Part shown: one piece after another, positions 24,282 to 33,303 of the stretch
How positions within the stretch are numbered: position 1 is the stretch's first letter
How the letters are laid out: each line of letters begins with the position of its first letter
NCBI RefSeq assembly: GCF_001591625.1
Contig: NZ_BCVG01000001.1
Coordinates: 62,001 to 126,000 of the forward strand
Length of the DNA stretch: 64,000 bases
Source: Metabacillus fastidiosus NBRC 101226
GTDB taxonomy: Bacteria > Bacillota > Bacilli > Bacillales > Bacillaceae
Direction of reading: 5' to 3'
The notes under the pieces: model-generated
What the model was told of the DNA's origin: nothing
Databases searched by the model: none
What the model saw: the letters and a program-made list of their open reading frames with translations, nothing else
Made by a program: the position numbers and the translations under genes

Positions 24282-25160
24282 ATGAGTACAGTAGCATTTT
24301 GGGGACCAGTTCATGGTCAAGTCGCAAATACTTCAAATTTAGTGGCAGCTTCATCCGTATTAGCAATTGAGAAAGATGTTCGTGTCATGATAACTCAAAC
24401 TCAGCTTGCTCATTCAACCTTAGAATCAGCATTTTTAAAAGAGCAAGATGAGGGAGATTTATTATCCTTTTCTGATACTGGTTTAGATGCATTAGAACGA
24501 CTTGCCCGCAGCAAAAGACTAACAGCGGAGAAAGTAGCTGATTATACGATACCGATACTACATAATCGCTTAGAGTTACTACTCGGTAGTGCAAGACCAA
24601 AAAATATGTTACAAGATAACACTAATAGTGTTTTAGATACGATATTCACAGTAGCTAAAAAACATTATGATTACTGCTTTATCGATGTTCACTCAGGTAC
24701 TAAAAACTCCATGACGAAGAGAGTATTAGAAGAAGCAGATATGATTGTTGTTAACCTTAATCAAAACATTCAATTATTAAATCGCTTTTTTAACAAAGAA
24801 GATTGGTTAGAGGCATTGGATAACAAACCTTACGTAATCGTACTGTCCCAGTATGATCCGAAATCCCAATATTCAGTTAAAAATATAAAGAGAAGGTACA
24901 ATTGTAAACAACCTATATTGACAGTTCCATATAATACAGCATTTAGAGACTCCTGCAATGATCGAAATACAATTGAGTATTTCTTACGGGCTACAAATTT
25001 TTCTATGAAAAGGGAGAATGCATTTTTTGTGGGTGAGATAAGAAAACTGGTTTATGAAATCTGTAATATAACAAGTAAATTACAACAATCAGAAAACGGA
25101 GAAGCTTCTCATATTACTGATTCTCTTCTTATTGAGTCAGCAACTAAAGGAGCATCATAA
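24282..25160 (+). CDS. ParA-fold protein with degenerate P-loop (second)
   Basis: 292 residues. The N-terminus Val-Ala-Phe-Trp-Gly-Pro-Val-His-Gly-Gln-Val-Ala-Asn-Thr-Ser-Asn holds the place of a ParA P-loop, as in a Gly-rich loop, but has no catalytic lysine. Near residue 130, Tyr-Cys-Phe-Ile-Asp-Val-His-Ser-Gly-Thr matches the second conserved strand. Then Met-Ile-Val-Val-Asn-Leu-Asn-Gln follows, as in MinD folds. It overlaps no neighbour and starts 2 bases after the previous gene. It may partner with the membrane ATPase encoded next. Confidence 0.65.
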   Translation: MSTVAFWGPVHGQVANTSNLVAASSVLAIEKDVRVMITQTQLAHSTLESAFLKEQDEGDLLSFSDTGLDALERLARSKRLTAEKVADYTIPILHNRLELLLGSARPKNMLQDNTNSVLDTIFTVAKKHYDYCFIDVHSGTKNSMTKRVLEEADMIVVNLNQNIQLLNRFFNKEDWLEALDNKPYVIVLSQYDPKSQYSVKNIKRRYNCKQPILTVPYNTAFRDSCNDRNTIEYFLRATNFSMKRENAFFVGEIRKLVYEICNITSKLQQSENGEASHITDSLLIESATKGAS

Positions 25161-25161
25161 T

Positions 25162-27054
25162 ATGTCTGCAATTGTGAATATTGTTTTGGTTGTTATCTTA
25201 TTGTTAATTATGATTGGATTTCTTCTCTTCCAATTGTTAAGAAGAAAAGATATTAAAAATAAAATGAATCGATTTAAAAAAGGAGATGGGAAAGAATACG
25301 ATATTCCTACTCTTGTAAATTTTGTGAAATCTTCATTCAATGAAATCGCAAACTCTAATTTATTTGACTTAGGATTACATCCAGATGAATTTTTAAGACG
25401 TGAAAGAAAAAGGGACGAGCTAATTACCGCTTTAAAGACATGTAACACAGGAAATATAAATGACAAGTTATATGTAAAAGTGTTTATAAACGATTTATTA
25501 TTGAAAACTTATGGCATGGATGAAGATTCTGTCAATATTCCGATTCCTTTTGAAAATAGTCAAAAATTAAGCTATCAAGAAAAGTTTGATATTTTACTGC
25601 ATCTCTATAAGAAGAAACATGGTGAAAATGCTTTATCATTTTTAATCGAAAAATATAATCTCGCTGAACTAAAAGGTGAAAAGGGACTTGAGTCATATCG
25701 AATCACAAAAGAGGAAATAGATGAGATCTTCTTAAAAGAATATAACCGAAAGTTATCTTTTGAAGATAAGTTAGAAATTATCACTCAACGAGTTTATTCC
25801 ATTTATAAAGGACATGGTGTCATTGACGATATTCGCGATTTAAATATTGATGGTGTATCTGGGGGTGTATCTGGACTACCTCATAAGATTCAATCAATGG
25901 ATGATGAAATGGATGCTATCGGAACTTTAAAAAATACACCTACCAATGCTGATTCTGTTTGGATTATGTATCGAGGTAAAACAATTCATCTAGCTTTCTT
26001 ATCTTTTGGAAATGCTGCTGAGTTACGCCGAGTGACTCAAACTGTTTATAAACATAACAACCCTGGACAATTATCAGAATCAAGACCTTACATTGTAAAT
26101 GAAATGGCCGATGGATCACGTGTTGTTGCAATTAGACCAAATCTTTCAGAATCTTGGGCATTCTTTATAAGGAAATTTGATATACCAAAAGCAAATTTGC
26201 CATCGTTAATTCCAAGTGATGATGGTGGCGATATGGTAAGAGAGTTAATTATATATCTTATGAAGGGTTGTCGAGTAACTAGTATAACTGGAGCGCAGGG
26301 AACAGGTAAAACAACCTTACTTATGGCTTTAATCAACTATATTAACCCTGCTTATAATTTGCGTATTCAAGAGATGGCGTTCGAATTAAATGTACGAAAA
26401 ATACATCCTGAACGTAATATTTTGACTTTTCAAGAAACCAGTAATGTATCAGGGCAAGCTGGCTTAGATTTGCAGAAAAAGACAGATGGTGCGGTTAATA
26501 TTCTTGGAGAAGTTGCAACAGATGAAGTTGCTGCATGGATGATCCAAATGGGACAAGTTGCTTCTGAATTTACTGTATTTTCTCATCATGCGAAAACATT
26601 TGAATTTTTAATTCATTCGATTCGAAATTCATTGCTTAAAACGGGTACATTTAGCAACGAAAAAATTGCAGAACAACAAGTAGTAAGTGTTATTAATTTC
26701 GATATTCATTTGAAAAAAGATACAAATGGTCATCGATATGTTGAAAGAGTTACAGAATGTATCCCACTTCTTGATGATGAAGATTACCCAATGAATTGGG
26801 ATAAAGCGGGTTCAAGTGATGATCAAATGAAAGCATTTATGGAGACAATGACAGAATATTTCCGTAGACAAACGGATCGTAAAGTATTCCGCTCTCAAAA
26901 TATTATTGAGTATAAAGATGGACGCTATGTTGCTGTAAATCCTATCAGTAACCCACAAATGAAAGAAATGATAGAAAGACTTTCAGAAACAGATGCAAAT
27001 GAATTTAAAGACTTTATGAACCGTTACTGGAGGGAAGAACAGTATGTCTCTTGA
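25162..27054 (+). CDS. TadA/VirB11-like secretion ATPase with N-terminal membrane anchor
   Basis: About 630 residues from the ATG at 25162, after AAAGGAG. Residues 5-25 are a membrane helix followed by Arg-Arg-Lys. The ATPase domain has Walker A Gly-Ala-Gln-Gly-Thr-Gly-Lys-Thr-Thr (about 377), a Walker B-like Ile-Leu-Gly-Glu-Val (about 446) and a His-box Ser-His-His-Ala-Lys-Thr (about 472), as in CpaF/TadA/VirB11 enzymes. These hexamers power pilus assembly or type IV secretion. Family members are normally soluble, so the anchor is odd. It overlaps the next gene, the platform protein, by 11 bases. Confidence 0.82.
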   Translation: MSAIVNIVLVVILLLIMIGFLLFQLLRRKDIKNKMNRFKKGDGKEYDIPTLVNFVKSSFNEIANSNLFDLGLHPDEFLRRERKRDELITALKTCNTGNINDKLYVKVFINDLLLKTYGMDEDSVNIPIPFENSQKLSYQEKFDILLHLYKKKHGENALSFLIEKYNLAELKGEKGLESYRITKEEIDEIFLKEYNRKLSFEDKLEIITQRVYSIYKGHGVIDDIRDLNIDGVSGGVSGLPHKIQSMDDEMDAIGTLKNTPTNADSVWIMYRGKTIHLAFLSFGNAAELRRVTQTVYKHNNPGQLSESRPYIVNEMADGSRVVAIRPNLSESWAFFIRKFDIPKANLPSLIPSDDGGDMVRELIIYLMKGCRVTSITGAQGTGKTTLLMALINYINPAYNLRIQEMAFELNVRKIHPERNILTFQETSNVSGQAGLDLQKKTDGAVNILGEVATDEVAAWMIQMGQVASEFTVFSHHAKTFEFLIHSIRNSLLKTGTFSNEKIAEQQVVSVINFDIHLKKDTNGHRYVERVTECIPLLDDEDYPMNWDKAGSSDDQMKAFMETMTEYFRRQTDRKVFRSQNIIEYKDGRYVAVNPISNPQMKEMIERLSETDANEFKDFMNRYWREEQYVS

Positions 27055-29086
27055 GTTGCTGTTTGCCTTATTCGTTTTTGTTCTTTTGTTAATGGGACTC
27101 CTTTACTTATACGCTGATAACAAAGAAAAAAATGGACAAGGCAAAAAGAAAGATATTACTTCACTACTTCCTAAAAAAAGAAATTGGAAGCAAGACTATA
27201 ATATTTTAGCTTTAAAATCCTACACTAGATTTCAAAATATACCCTTTTTAAAGGGGTATGTACGAACAGTTAGAAAACGATTAGAAACAATTAATAAATA
27301 TGACGAGTATAAGTTACGTAGAGAAACAATGACAATACTATTTACTGCTATTGGTGTTTCTTCATTGATTTTCTTAATATGCGCTCTTGCTTATCAAAAC
27401 TTAGTGTTTCTTGGACTTATTTTGTTAGCCATTGTTTTCATAAATGGTACTTTAATTGATTTTTTTGTTCATCGATTAGAAGATCGATTATTGAAACAAT
27501 TTAAAGAGTTTCTACAAGATATTAGACATCATTATCAACAAAATAAAATGGTGGATGAAGCTGTTTATGAAGCTTCACTTTTATCCCCATATGAAATGAA
27601 ATTACAAGCTGATTCTATATATGAAATGGTTACATCGTCTGATCCAGTACAAAAATTGCGAGATTATGAGAATGTTGCACCAAACCGCTTTTTAAGAGCT
27701 TTTGCAAGTATATGTGTACTTGTTTTCGAAAAAGGTGATGTTCAAACCGAAAAAGGATCTGCTTTTCTAAATGGATTAACTATTTTAACTGAAGAAATCA
27801 ACTATGAGATTATTCATCGTAGTAAATTGGCTTATATTTTAAAAGGTTTAAGTGTCATAACTGTTGTTCCGATATTTCTTTTATTTCCAATAAGAGCATG
27901 GGCAACTACTTACTTACCAGCAATGGTTAGCTTTTATACAAGTCAAATTGGACTACTAACTCAAATTTTTCTATATATGACGATTTTATTATCATATATG
28001 ATCGTAAGAAAAATGCGTGAAATCAACGATTCTAAGTATTTATCAAAATCAAATCGAAAAGTTTGGGCAGAAAAAGTCTACAATATAAAACCAATTAAAT
28101 ACATCGTTGATCTGTTAACACCAAACTATTATGACAAAGAAGGTTATAAACTCACTCAATTGATTAAAGATGCTAACTCTCCAATCAAAATTGAGTGGTT
28201 ATATACACAAAGGCTGATAACAGCTGTTGTATCATTTTTTCTTTTATTAGGCCTCTTTTTTTATAGTCATCACATCACGATTAAAAATGCATTATACAGC
28301 CCAACGTCAAGTGTTCTTATGGGGAAAATGACTGATGAAGAGAAAATAGAAGCTGAAGAAACAACAAATTTTGATCGCAAAGTAATATTGCATTTTAAGG
28401 AGGTGAAAGATAAAAAGTATGAAGATGTCGTTCATTACATAAATAACGAAGTAAAAGAAACAGAAGCCAAAAGTACATCCGATCGAATTATTAAGAAAAT
28501 GAAAAAAATTGATAATTCTTATTTTAAATGGTGGGAGCTATTAATCTCATTCTTAGTAAGTGTGATAGGATACCAGATTCCTATTTTACTACTCATGTTC
28601 CAAGCGAAATTAAGGAAAATGGATATGGAGGAAGAAGTGAATCAATTTTATACCATTATCAATGTCATCTCACATTTTGAAAGTATATCTACTGAGAATG
28701 TACTTGAATGGATGGAACGATTCGCAGTCATTTTCAAAGAACCTTTGAAAGACTCCTTACTTAATTTTGATAACAATCCGGAATTAGCACTTAAAGAATT
28801 AAAAGAGAATGTCTCTTTTCCATCATTTAATCGAATTGTAGATCGCTTATACCTAGCTGCTACAAGGATTTCTGTTCAAGAAGCCTTTGACGATATTAAT
28901 TTAGAAAAACAATTCTTTGTTGAACAACGTAATCGTCATAATGAACATGTGCTTAAAATGAAAGCAGATTGGGGTTTTCTCATAGGGCTAACACCACTAT
29001 ATACAATAATTTTCTTGTATCTAGTTATTCCTATGATCTATATCAGTGTGTTACAAACTGATAACCTATTTAGACAATTTTTATAA
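27044..29086 (+). CDS. TadB/TadC-like platform protein, two-part fusion
   Basis: 680 residues with about nine hydrophobic segments (near 5, 100, 130, 270, 300, 395, 495 and 650). Two cytoplasmic helical regions lie between membrane helices: about 150-265 (Phe-Lys-Glu-Phe-Leu-Gln-Asp-Ile-Arg) and about 525-640 (Phe-Tyr-Thr-Ile-Ile-Asn-Val-Ile-Ser). Each has the layout of a type II secretion F domain, so the protein looks like TadB and TadC joined in one chain. In Tad systems these form the inner-membrane platform turned by TadA. Overlap with the ATPase gene supports direct partnership. Confidence 0.7.
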   Translation: MSLELLFALFVFVLLLMGLLYLYADNKEKNGQGKKKDITSLLPKKRNWKQDYNILALKSYTRFQNIPFLKGYVRTVRKRLETINKYDEYKLRRETMTILFTAIGVSSLIFLICALAYQNLVFLGLILLAIVFINGTLIDFFVHRLEDRLLKQFKEFLQDIRHHYQQNKMVDEAVYEASLLSPYEMKLQADSIYEMVTSSDPVQKLRDYENVAPNRFLRAFASICVLVFEKGDVQTEKGSAFLNGLTILTEEINYEIIHRSKLAYILKGLSVITVVPIFLLFPIRAWATTYLPAMVSFYTSQIGLLTQIFLYMTILLSYMIVRKMREINDSKYLSKSNRKVWAEKVYNIKPIKYIVDLLTPNYYDKEGYKLTQLIKDANSPIKIEWLYTQRLITAVVSFFLLLGLFFYSHHITIKNALYSPTSSVLMGKMTDEEKIEAEETTNFDRKVILHFKEVKDKKYEDVVHYINNEVKETEAKSTSDRIIKKMKKIDNSYFKWWELLISFLVSVIGYQIPILLLMFQAKLRKMDMEEEVNQFYTIINVISHFESISTENVLEWMERFAVIFKEPLKDSLLNFDNNPELALKELKENVSFPSFNRIVDRLYLAATRISVQEAFDDINLEKQFFVEQRNRHNEHVLKMKADWGFLIGLTPLYTIIFLYLVIPMIYISVLQTDNLFRQFL

Positions 29087-29116
29087 AAAATAAAATTAAA
29101 TGGAGTGTGACTTTTA

Positions 29117-29563
29117 ATGGAAGTATCAACGAAGGGTATTATCTTAGCAGTAACAATATTTATCACTATTGGATTAGCAACATTTGCGATTTTCTTTTAT
29201 GGAAAAGCAGCAACTGGAGCAAAAGTAGCGACAAATGAATATTCAGCAATTGAAACTGAATTAACTGAACAGCCTTACCTAGTTTATGAAGATACTAATG
29301 TTAGCGGATCTCAAGTTGTTAATGCAATTAAAAAATTTGAAGGCCGTAATATTGGTATTAAAGTAACAACAGGTAAAGGTGCAAATGACTGGTATATTAA
29401 TGACGCTTCTTCTATTGATAGCTTAACAACAGCTTCTGGTGTTAAAGCAAATATGTATAACGAAAGCAGCACATCTTATATTAACCCTAATGGAAACTTT
29501 ACAGCAAAAATTCTACGCGATAAGAATAATTCAATCCGCGCAATAGAATTTACACAAAAGTAA
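29117..29563 (+). CDS. Pilin-like protein 1
   Basis: 148 residues. A short polar head (Met-Glu-Val-Ser-Thr-Lys-Gly) is followed by a membrane helix (8-30) and a Ser/Thr/Asn-rich exported domain, the layout of a pilin. The Gly before the helix could mark a prepilin-type cut, but the usual Glu at position 5 is missing. It follows the platform gene by 30 bases with TGGAG. Among the three pilin-like genes it has the most polar, beta-rich body, and may be the main subunit. Confidence 0.6.
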   Translation: MEVSTKGIILAVTIFITIGLATFAIFFYGKAATGAKVATNEYSAIETELTEQPYLVYEDTNVSGSQVVNAIKKFEGRNIGIKVTTGKGANDWYINDASSIDSLTTASGVKANMYNESSTSYINPNGNFTAKILRDKNNSIRAIEFTQK

Positions 29564-29569
29564 TAAACT

Positions 29570-29953
29570 ATGGCTATTAAAGAGACAATTCTTCTTATGG
29601 TAACTGTGTTCATATTTTTGGGCGCAGTTACTCTTTCAATTGAAAACACTAGAACAGTCCATAAAGCTTATGAAGCGGCGAATAAATTACCAATAGAAAA
29701 TGGTTTATCCAGAGATATAAAGATATCAAAGAAGCCATTAACAAGCGGGCATGAAATTGTTCAAAAACTCTACTTTTACTATAAGAAAGATGTAGAAATT
29801 ACTGTTGACGGATATACATTTCAAAACACATATGATGTGACAAAAGAATCCTTTACTTCTCGAATTAACATTAACGCTAATTACAAAGAATCATTGATAA
29901 GAGACTCTAGCGGTAATGTAATAAAAGTTAGTTATCAGAAAGAGGTGCTTTAA
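29570..29953 (+). CDS. Pilin-like protein 2
   Basis: 127 residues. An N-terminal membrane helix (about 6-24) is followed by a polar region with Lys/Tyr-rich strands. It resembles pilin-like protein 1 in layout, and the two share a similar closing strand (Ile-Lys/Arg-Ala/Val-x-x-x-x-Gln-Lys). No prepilin cleavage motif is visible. The ribosome binding site is weak, 6 bases after the previous stop, so translation may depend on coupling. Probably a minor pilin; inference from layout and operon. Confidence 0.55.
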   Translation: MAIKETILLMVTVFIFLGAVTLSIENTRTVHKAYEAANKLPIENGLSRDIKISKKPLTSGHEIVQKLYFYYKKDVEITVDGYTFQNTYDVTKESFTSRININANYKESLIRDSSGNVIKVSYQKEVL

Positions 29954-29955
29954 TA

Positions 29956-30507
29956 ATGGACGCAATTTCTAAAGCTTTTGCTTTACTTTTAACTATATTT
30001 TTACTGTTCGTTGTACCTCTTTCTTTTAATTTTGAAAGGCAAGACGATTTAGTAAAAATGACAGCTCAAAATGCAGTCACAAAATTTGTTGATTCAGTTC
30101 GTAATAAAGGCTATATTACACCAACTATGTATAACGAATTAACTAATGAACTGGGTATAAGTGGGTACAAATATGACATTGAACTAACACATGAACAAAA
30201 ACTCTATTATCCAGTCTATACAGATCCCGCTAATCCAAATACTTTCACTGGAGATTATAAGGTACATTATCAAAATAATTATTCAAAACAAATACTACCA
30301 ATTCTTTTCCCGAACAATTCTTTACCAAAAGACAGTAAGAATAGAATGTATAAATTAAATGTGGGTGACTACTTTAAAGTTGAAATTAAGAATACAAATC
30401 GTACTAATGCAACAATCTTAAAAGACTTTTTAACCAATGGAAACACTGGTAATCCGACAGTAGTGTTTATTCCATACGGAGGTATGGTTCACAATGAAGA
30501 TTACTAA
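29956..30507 (+). CDS. Pilin-like protein 3
   Basis: 183 residues. A membrane helix (8-25) is followed by Ala-Gln-Asn-Ala-Val-Thr-Lys-Phe-Val-Asp-Ser-Val-Arg, then Gly-Tyr-Ile-Thr-Pro-x-Met-Tyr and Tyr-Asp-Ile-Glu-Leu-Thr-His. I recall this pattern from small exported proteins in Firmicute Tad- or conjugation-like clusters. That makes it the most family-like of the three. GAGGTG precedes the start, and its end overlaps the next gene by 14 bases. Confidence 0.62.
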   Translation: MDAISKAFALLLTIFLLFVVPLSFNFERQDDLVKMTAQNAVTKFVDSVRNKGYITPTMYNELTNELGISGYKYDIELTHEQKLYYPVYTDPANPNTFTGDYKVHYQNNYSKQILPILFPNNSLPKDSKNRMYKLNVGDYFKVEIKNTNRTNATILKDFLTNGNTGNPTVVFIPYGGMVHNEDY

Positions 30508-31462
30508 TTTTGGGATTATTTTTATATTGATCCTCTCAGGACTTTGGTTTTCTCAGTATATGAAAGAAAAACAAATAGAAAAAGCTAATGAATTGTCTAG
30601 ACGGTATAATACCGCTCTAACCGTATCTGTGGATAATGCTGCTTTGTCTTTATTAACTAATATTCAACAAGAATATGAAGCAGGTTATGGATCTAATAAG
30701 TTTACAAGTGCCAATCGCAAGGAAGCTATTGAACAATTTAATAAGACATTTGCAATGAACTTTAACCAAGAAGAAAATTCGATTGCTTTAGGAGTATTGA
30801 AAACATATATCCCTCTAATGGCAATCATTGATTATAAAGGATTTTATATTTATGCAATGGATGATTACAAGAATTCTAAAAATGAGTTACTTACAAAACA
30901 TGTTGAAATGCCGATCAAGCCATACTCATATAAAGATAAACAAGGAAATTTAATCTCCTTTACACTTGATGATTATGTTATTGCTTATGATAAAAGCCAA
31001 AACAAATGGAATGAAGGATTTAGAGAAGAAATTAAAGACGAGCTTAATATTCCTTTATTAAAGGATGCAAAGCTCTTTGAAAGTGTAAGAAGAAGTACAA
31101 TCTTAAATGTTATCCAGAACGACTTAGAATACTATATTAATCGCCATAATACATACGCTAAACGGTTTGGAGTCAGTTATACATTTACTCTTCCTATTTT
31201 AAGTAAAGAAGATTGGGATAATACGATAGATGATATAGGCTTTATTTCCTTTATTCAAGGGGTTCCGTTGGGTGGCGGTCATGTTTATAACAACTATGCC
31301 TTAGGTGGCAGCCGAATTACGAAAAAACACTATTACTATGGAACAGTTATTAATGGTCGTAAGTATTATTACCGTGATGATTCGGGTCATTCCTACAAAG
31401 CAGATGAAGTTTTTCCTAATCAAAAAGAGGCTGTTAAGAAGGGGTATTTCCCTTTGAGATAG
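30494..31462 (+). CDS. Exported protein of the Tad-like operon
   Basis: 322 residues, family not recognised. A single membrane helix (5-22) is followed by a helical region that begins Asn-Glu-Leu-Ser-Arg-Arg-Tyr-Asn, and a larger domain with many Tyr and Lys. The last 40 residues (Lys-Tyr-Tyr-Tyr-Arg-Asp-Asp-Ser-Gly-His-Ser-Tyr, then Phe-Pro-Asn-Gln-Lys-Glu-Ala-Val-Lys-Lys-Gly-Tyr-Phe-Pro) look like a small Ada/McrA-like module without its cysteines. It overlaps pilin-like protein 3. A tip or stabilising protein of the apparatus is possible. Confidence 0.6.
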   Translation: MKITNFGIIFILILSGLWFSQYMKEKQIEKANELSRRYNTALTVSVDNAALSLLTNIQQEYEAGYGSNKFTSANRKEAIEQFNKTFAMNFNQEENSIALGVLKTYIPLMAIIDYKGFYIYAMDDYKNSKNELLTKHVEMPIKPYSYKDKQGNLISFTLDDYVIAYDKSQNKWNEGFREEIKDELNIPLLKDAKLFESVRRSTILNVIQNDLEYYINRHNTYAKRFGVSYTFTLPILSKEDWDNTIDDIGFISFIQGVPLGGGHVYNNYALGGSRITKKHYYYGTVINGRKYYYRDDSGHSYKADEVFPNQKEAVKKGYFPLR

Positions 31463-31485
31463 ATAATTAAAGGAGGAAATCAGAT

Positions 31486-32175
31486 ATGCCAAGTTTAACT
31501 ATTCCAGGTCTTCAGAAACAAGGGAAAATTAATAATTTATTTAATGAATCTTTATTATTAATTGGAGATGATGGAGTTGGAAAAACACATACATTAAAAA
31601 TGCTTATATCTAGGTTACTCTACGAGAACAAGAGAGTTGCTATTCTTGATTTTAGAAAAGAATATGATGAGAGGGTTTTTAAACATAATGGTCTATCTAT
31701 TACTCCTAAAGAAATTATCAAAGGAAACTTAACAGAAAACCCGCTGCTGCACGTTGATTTTGGAGATGATCTATTGTTTCCTCAAAGACAATATGATCTA
31801 ACCTTCTTAACAATAATAATTGAAAAGGTTGATTATTTAATTATTGATGAAGCCTATGTATTGGATAGTGGATATTTTGATAAAAAAGATACTGGTTCAT
31901 TATCTGTTTCAGCAGTATGTAAGTTTTTATCTTCCAATAACCCCAATCTTAAAATCTATCTTTCAACGCAAAGTTTAGATTCTTGTAAGACAAGGGAAGA
32001 TTCTCTTTCATTAGATAAGTTATTCAATCGTCAATTAATATTTCACTATTCACAAATGGAAAGCGGGGTGGAAGAGCTTAATTGGTTGCCTCGATTATTA
32101 GGGCGTGGTGAAGCCTTGTTAGTAGAAGAGAATGAAATACAAGCAGTCTATGTATTTCCAGATAAGCCAACTTAG
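31486..32175 (+). CDS. Small HerA/VirB4-like P-loop ATPase
   Basis: 229 residues. Walker A Gly-Asp-Asp-Gly-Val-Gly-Lys-Thr-His lies at about 26-34, Walker B Tyr-Leu-Ile-Ile-Asp-Glu-Ala at about 116, then Leu-Ser-Thr-Gln-Ser-Leu-Asp near 161, in the order of HerA/VirB4/TraG ATPases. It is much shorter than VirB4 and consists of little more than the core. AAAGGAGG precedes the ATG. It is the only ATPase of the operon besides the TadA-like protein with an intact P-loop. It could drive substrate or subunit insertion. Confidence 0.68.
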   Translation: MPSLTIPGLQKQGKINNLFNESLLLIGDDGVGKTHTLKMLISRLLYENKRVAILDFRKEYDERVFKHNGLSITPKEIIKGNLTENPLLHVDFGDDLLFPQRQYDLTFLTIIIEKVDYLIIDEAYVLDSGYFDKKDTGSLSVSAVCKFLSSNNPNLKIYLSTQSLDSCKTREDSLSLDKLFNRQLIFHYSQMESGVEELNWLPRLLGRGEALLVEENEIQAVYVFPDKPT

Positions 32176-32298
32176 AGGATATTTGTTGATTTTTAAGCAA
32201 TTTTGGCAAAACTTCTTAGTTGCTGTATGATATTTCTATAGATTCTAAATAGGATAAAATACTTATAGAAAAGTAGAAAACGAGGAGAGAAAAAGACT

Positions 32299-33288
32299 AT
32301 GAAAATGAAAAAGATGGTATTAGCAACAGCCGTTGGAACTATGATGTTAGGGGGATTTACACCTATTCCTTTAAGTAATCCTACTGTGAGACAAGTAGAA
32401 GCGGCAACAATATCTTATGTTAAACCACAAGATGTGGAAGTTAGTTGGATTTCTGGGGATATAGTATATGATGATGGTTCTGTATCTAAAGATGCTACAA
32501 AAAGCTCTCAATTCACAACTAAGACATCTGAAAAGGGAACATTGATTATCGAGTTAAAGAAAAAAGAGTATCGATACATGGAAATGTATAGAGATCCCCA
32601 AGCATCAGAATGGCTTCCTGCCTTTTTATATGTTCAACCCTATGGATTTGATGGAAGAGATCAGTATGCAAAGAAGGTTACTGGTATTCAAAAATCTGAT
32701 TTTATTAATCGTGATTCTGTTGAAAATTTTACAATTAGACAAGTTTATTATATTGAGCAACCTAAAGCAGATAAAAAGTATTATTTAGGCGGAGTTGGAA
32801 CTAGTAGTCCTAATTCGTATTACATTGATGCTAAATTTTACCCTAATGTTGACTTAACAAAAATTTCGAAAGCGGAACGTTCAGCCTATATTAAAACAGC
32901 ACAGAAGGGTGATGAAATTCCCGCTTCTAATGTTTCACATATTGGTAGGGTGCTAATACAGGCAAATGACATGGTTCTATACAATAAAGACGGGAAAGTT
33001 CATAGAAAGCTAAAACAATATGAAGGTTTACGAGTTTACCAAGTACAAGGTGACCGTTATCAAGTTGGTGGCGGTTTCTATGTGAAGAAAACGAAAAATA
33101 CTTTATTTTACGTTGGTCATATTTATGGAAAAGATCAACACCTTTCAGTCTATAAACCAAATGGTGAATTCTTTAAAAAGTTTAAGCCAATGGAAAACGT
33201 ACGAGTCTATTCGACAGAAAATGGTCGCTATAATGTAGGAGCTGGATATTATGCACTTCCTGATTTCCATGTTAACTTTGACCGATAA
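32299..33288 (+). CDS. Secreted protein with C-terminal VGGGYY repeat domain
   Basis: 329 residues. A signal peptide (1-35, cut after Val-Glu-Ala-Ala) precedes a beta-rich domain. The last 116 residues contain two copies of a unit ending Tyr-x-Val-Gly-(Gly/Ala)-Gly-(Phe/Tyr)-Tyr and close with Phe-Asp-Arg. The same domain ends the secreted protein at 54983-55882. It may be an SH3-like wall or pilus-binding module, but I cannot name it. The gene follows the ATPase gene by 123 bases and has its own AGGAGAG box. A weak promoter with GGATAAAAT lies near 32250. Confidence 0.65.
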   Translation: MKMKKMVLATAVGTMMLGGFTPIPLSNPTVRQVEAATISYVKPQDVEVSWISGDIVYDDGSVSKDATKSSQFTTKTSEKGTLIIELKKKEYRYMEMYRDPQASEWLPAFLYVQPYGFDGRDQYAKKVTGIQKSDFINRDSVENFTIRQVYYIEQPKADKKYYLGGVGTSSPNSYYIDAKFYPNVDLTKISKAERSAYIKTAQKGDEIPASNVSHIGRVLIQANDMVLYNKDGKVHRKLKQYEGLRVYQVQGDRYQVGGGFYVKKTKNTLFYVGHIYGKDQHLSVYKPNGEFFKKFKPMENVRVYSTENGRYNVGAGYYALPDFHVNFDR

Positions 33289-33303
33289 ACTCGGGGGGAA
33301 AGA

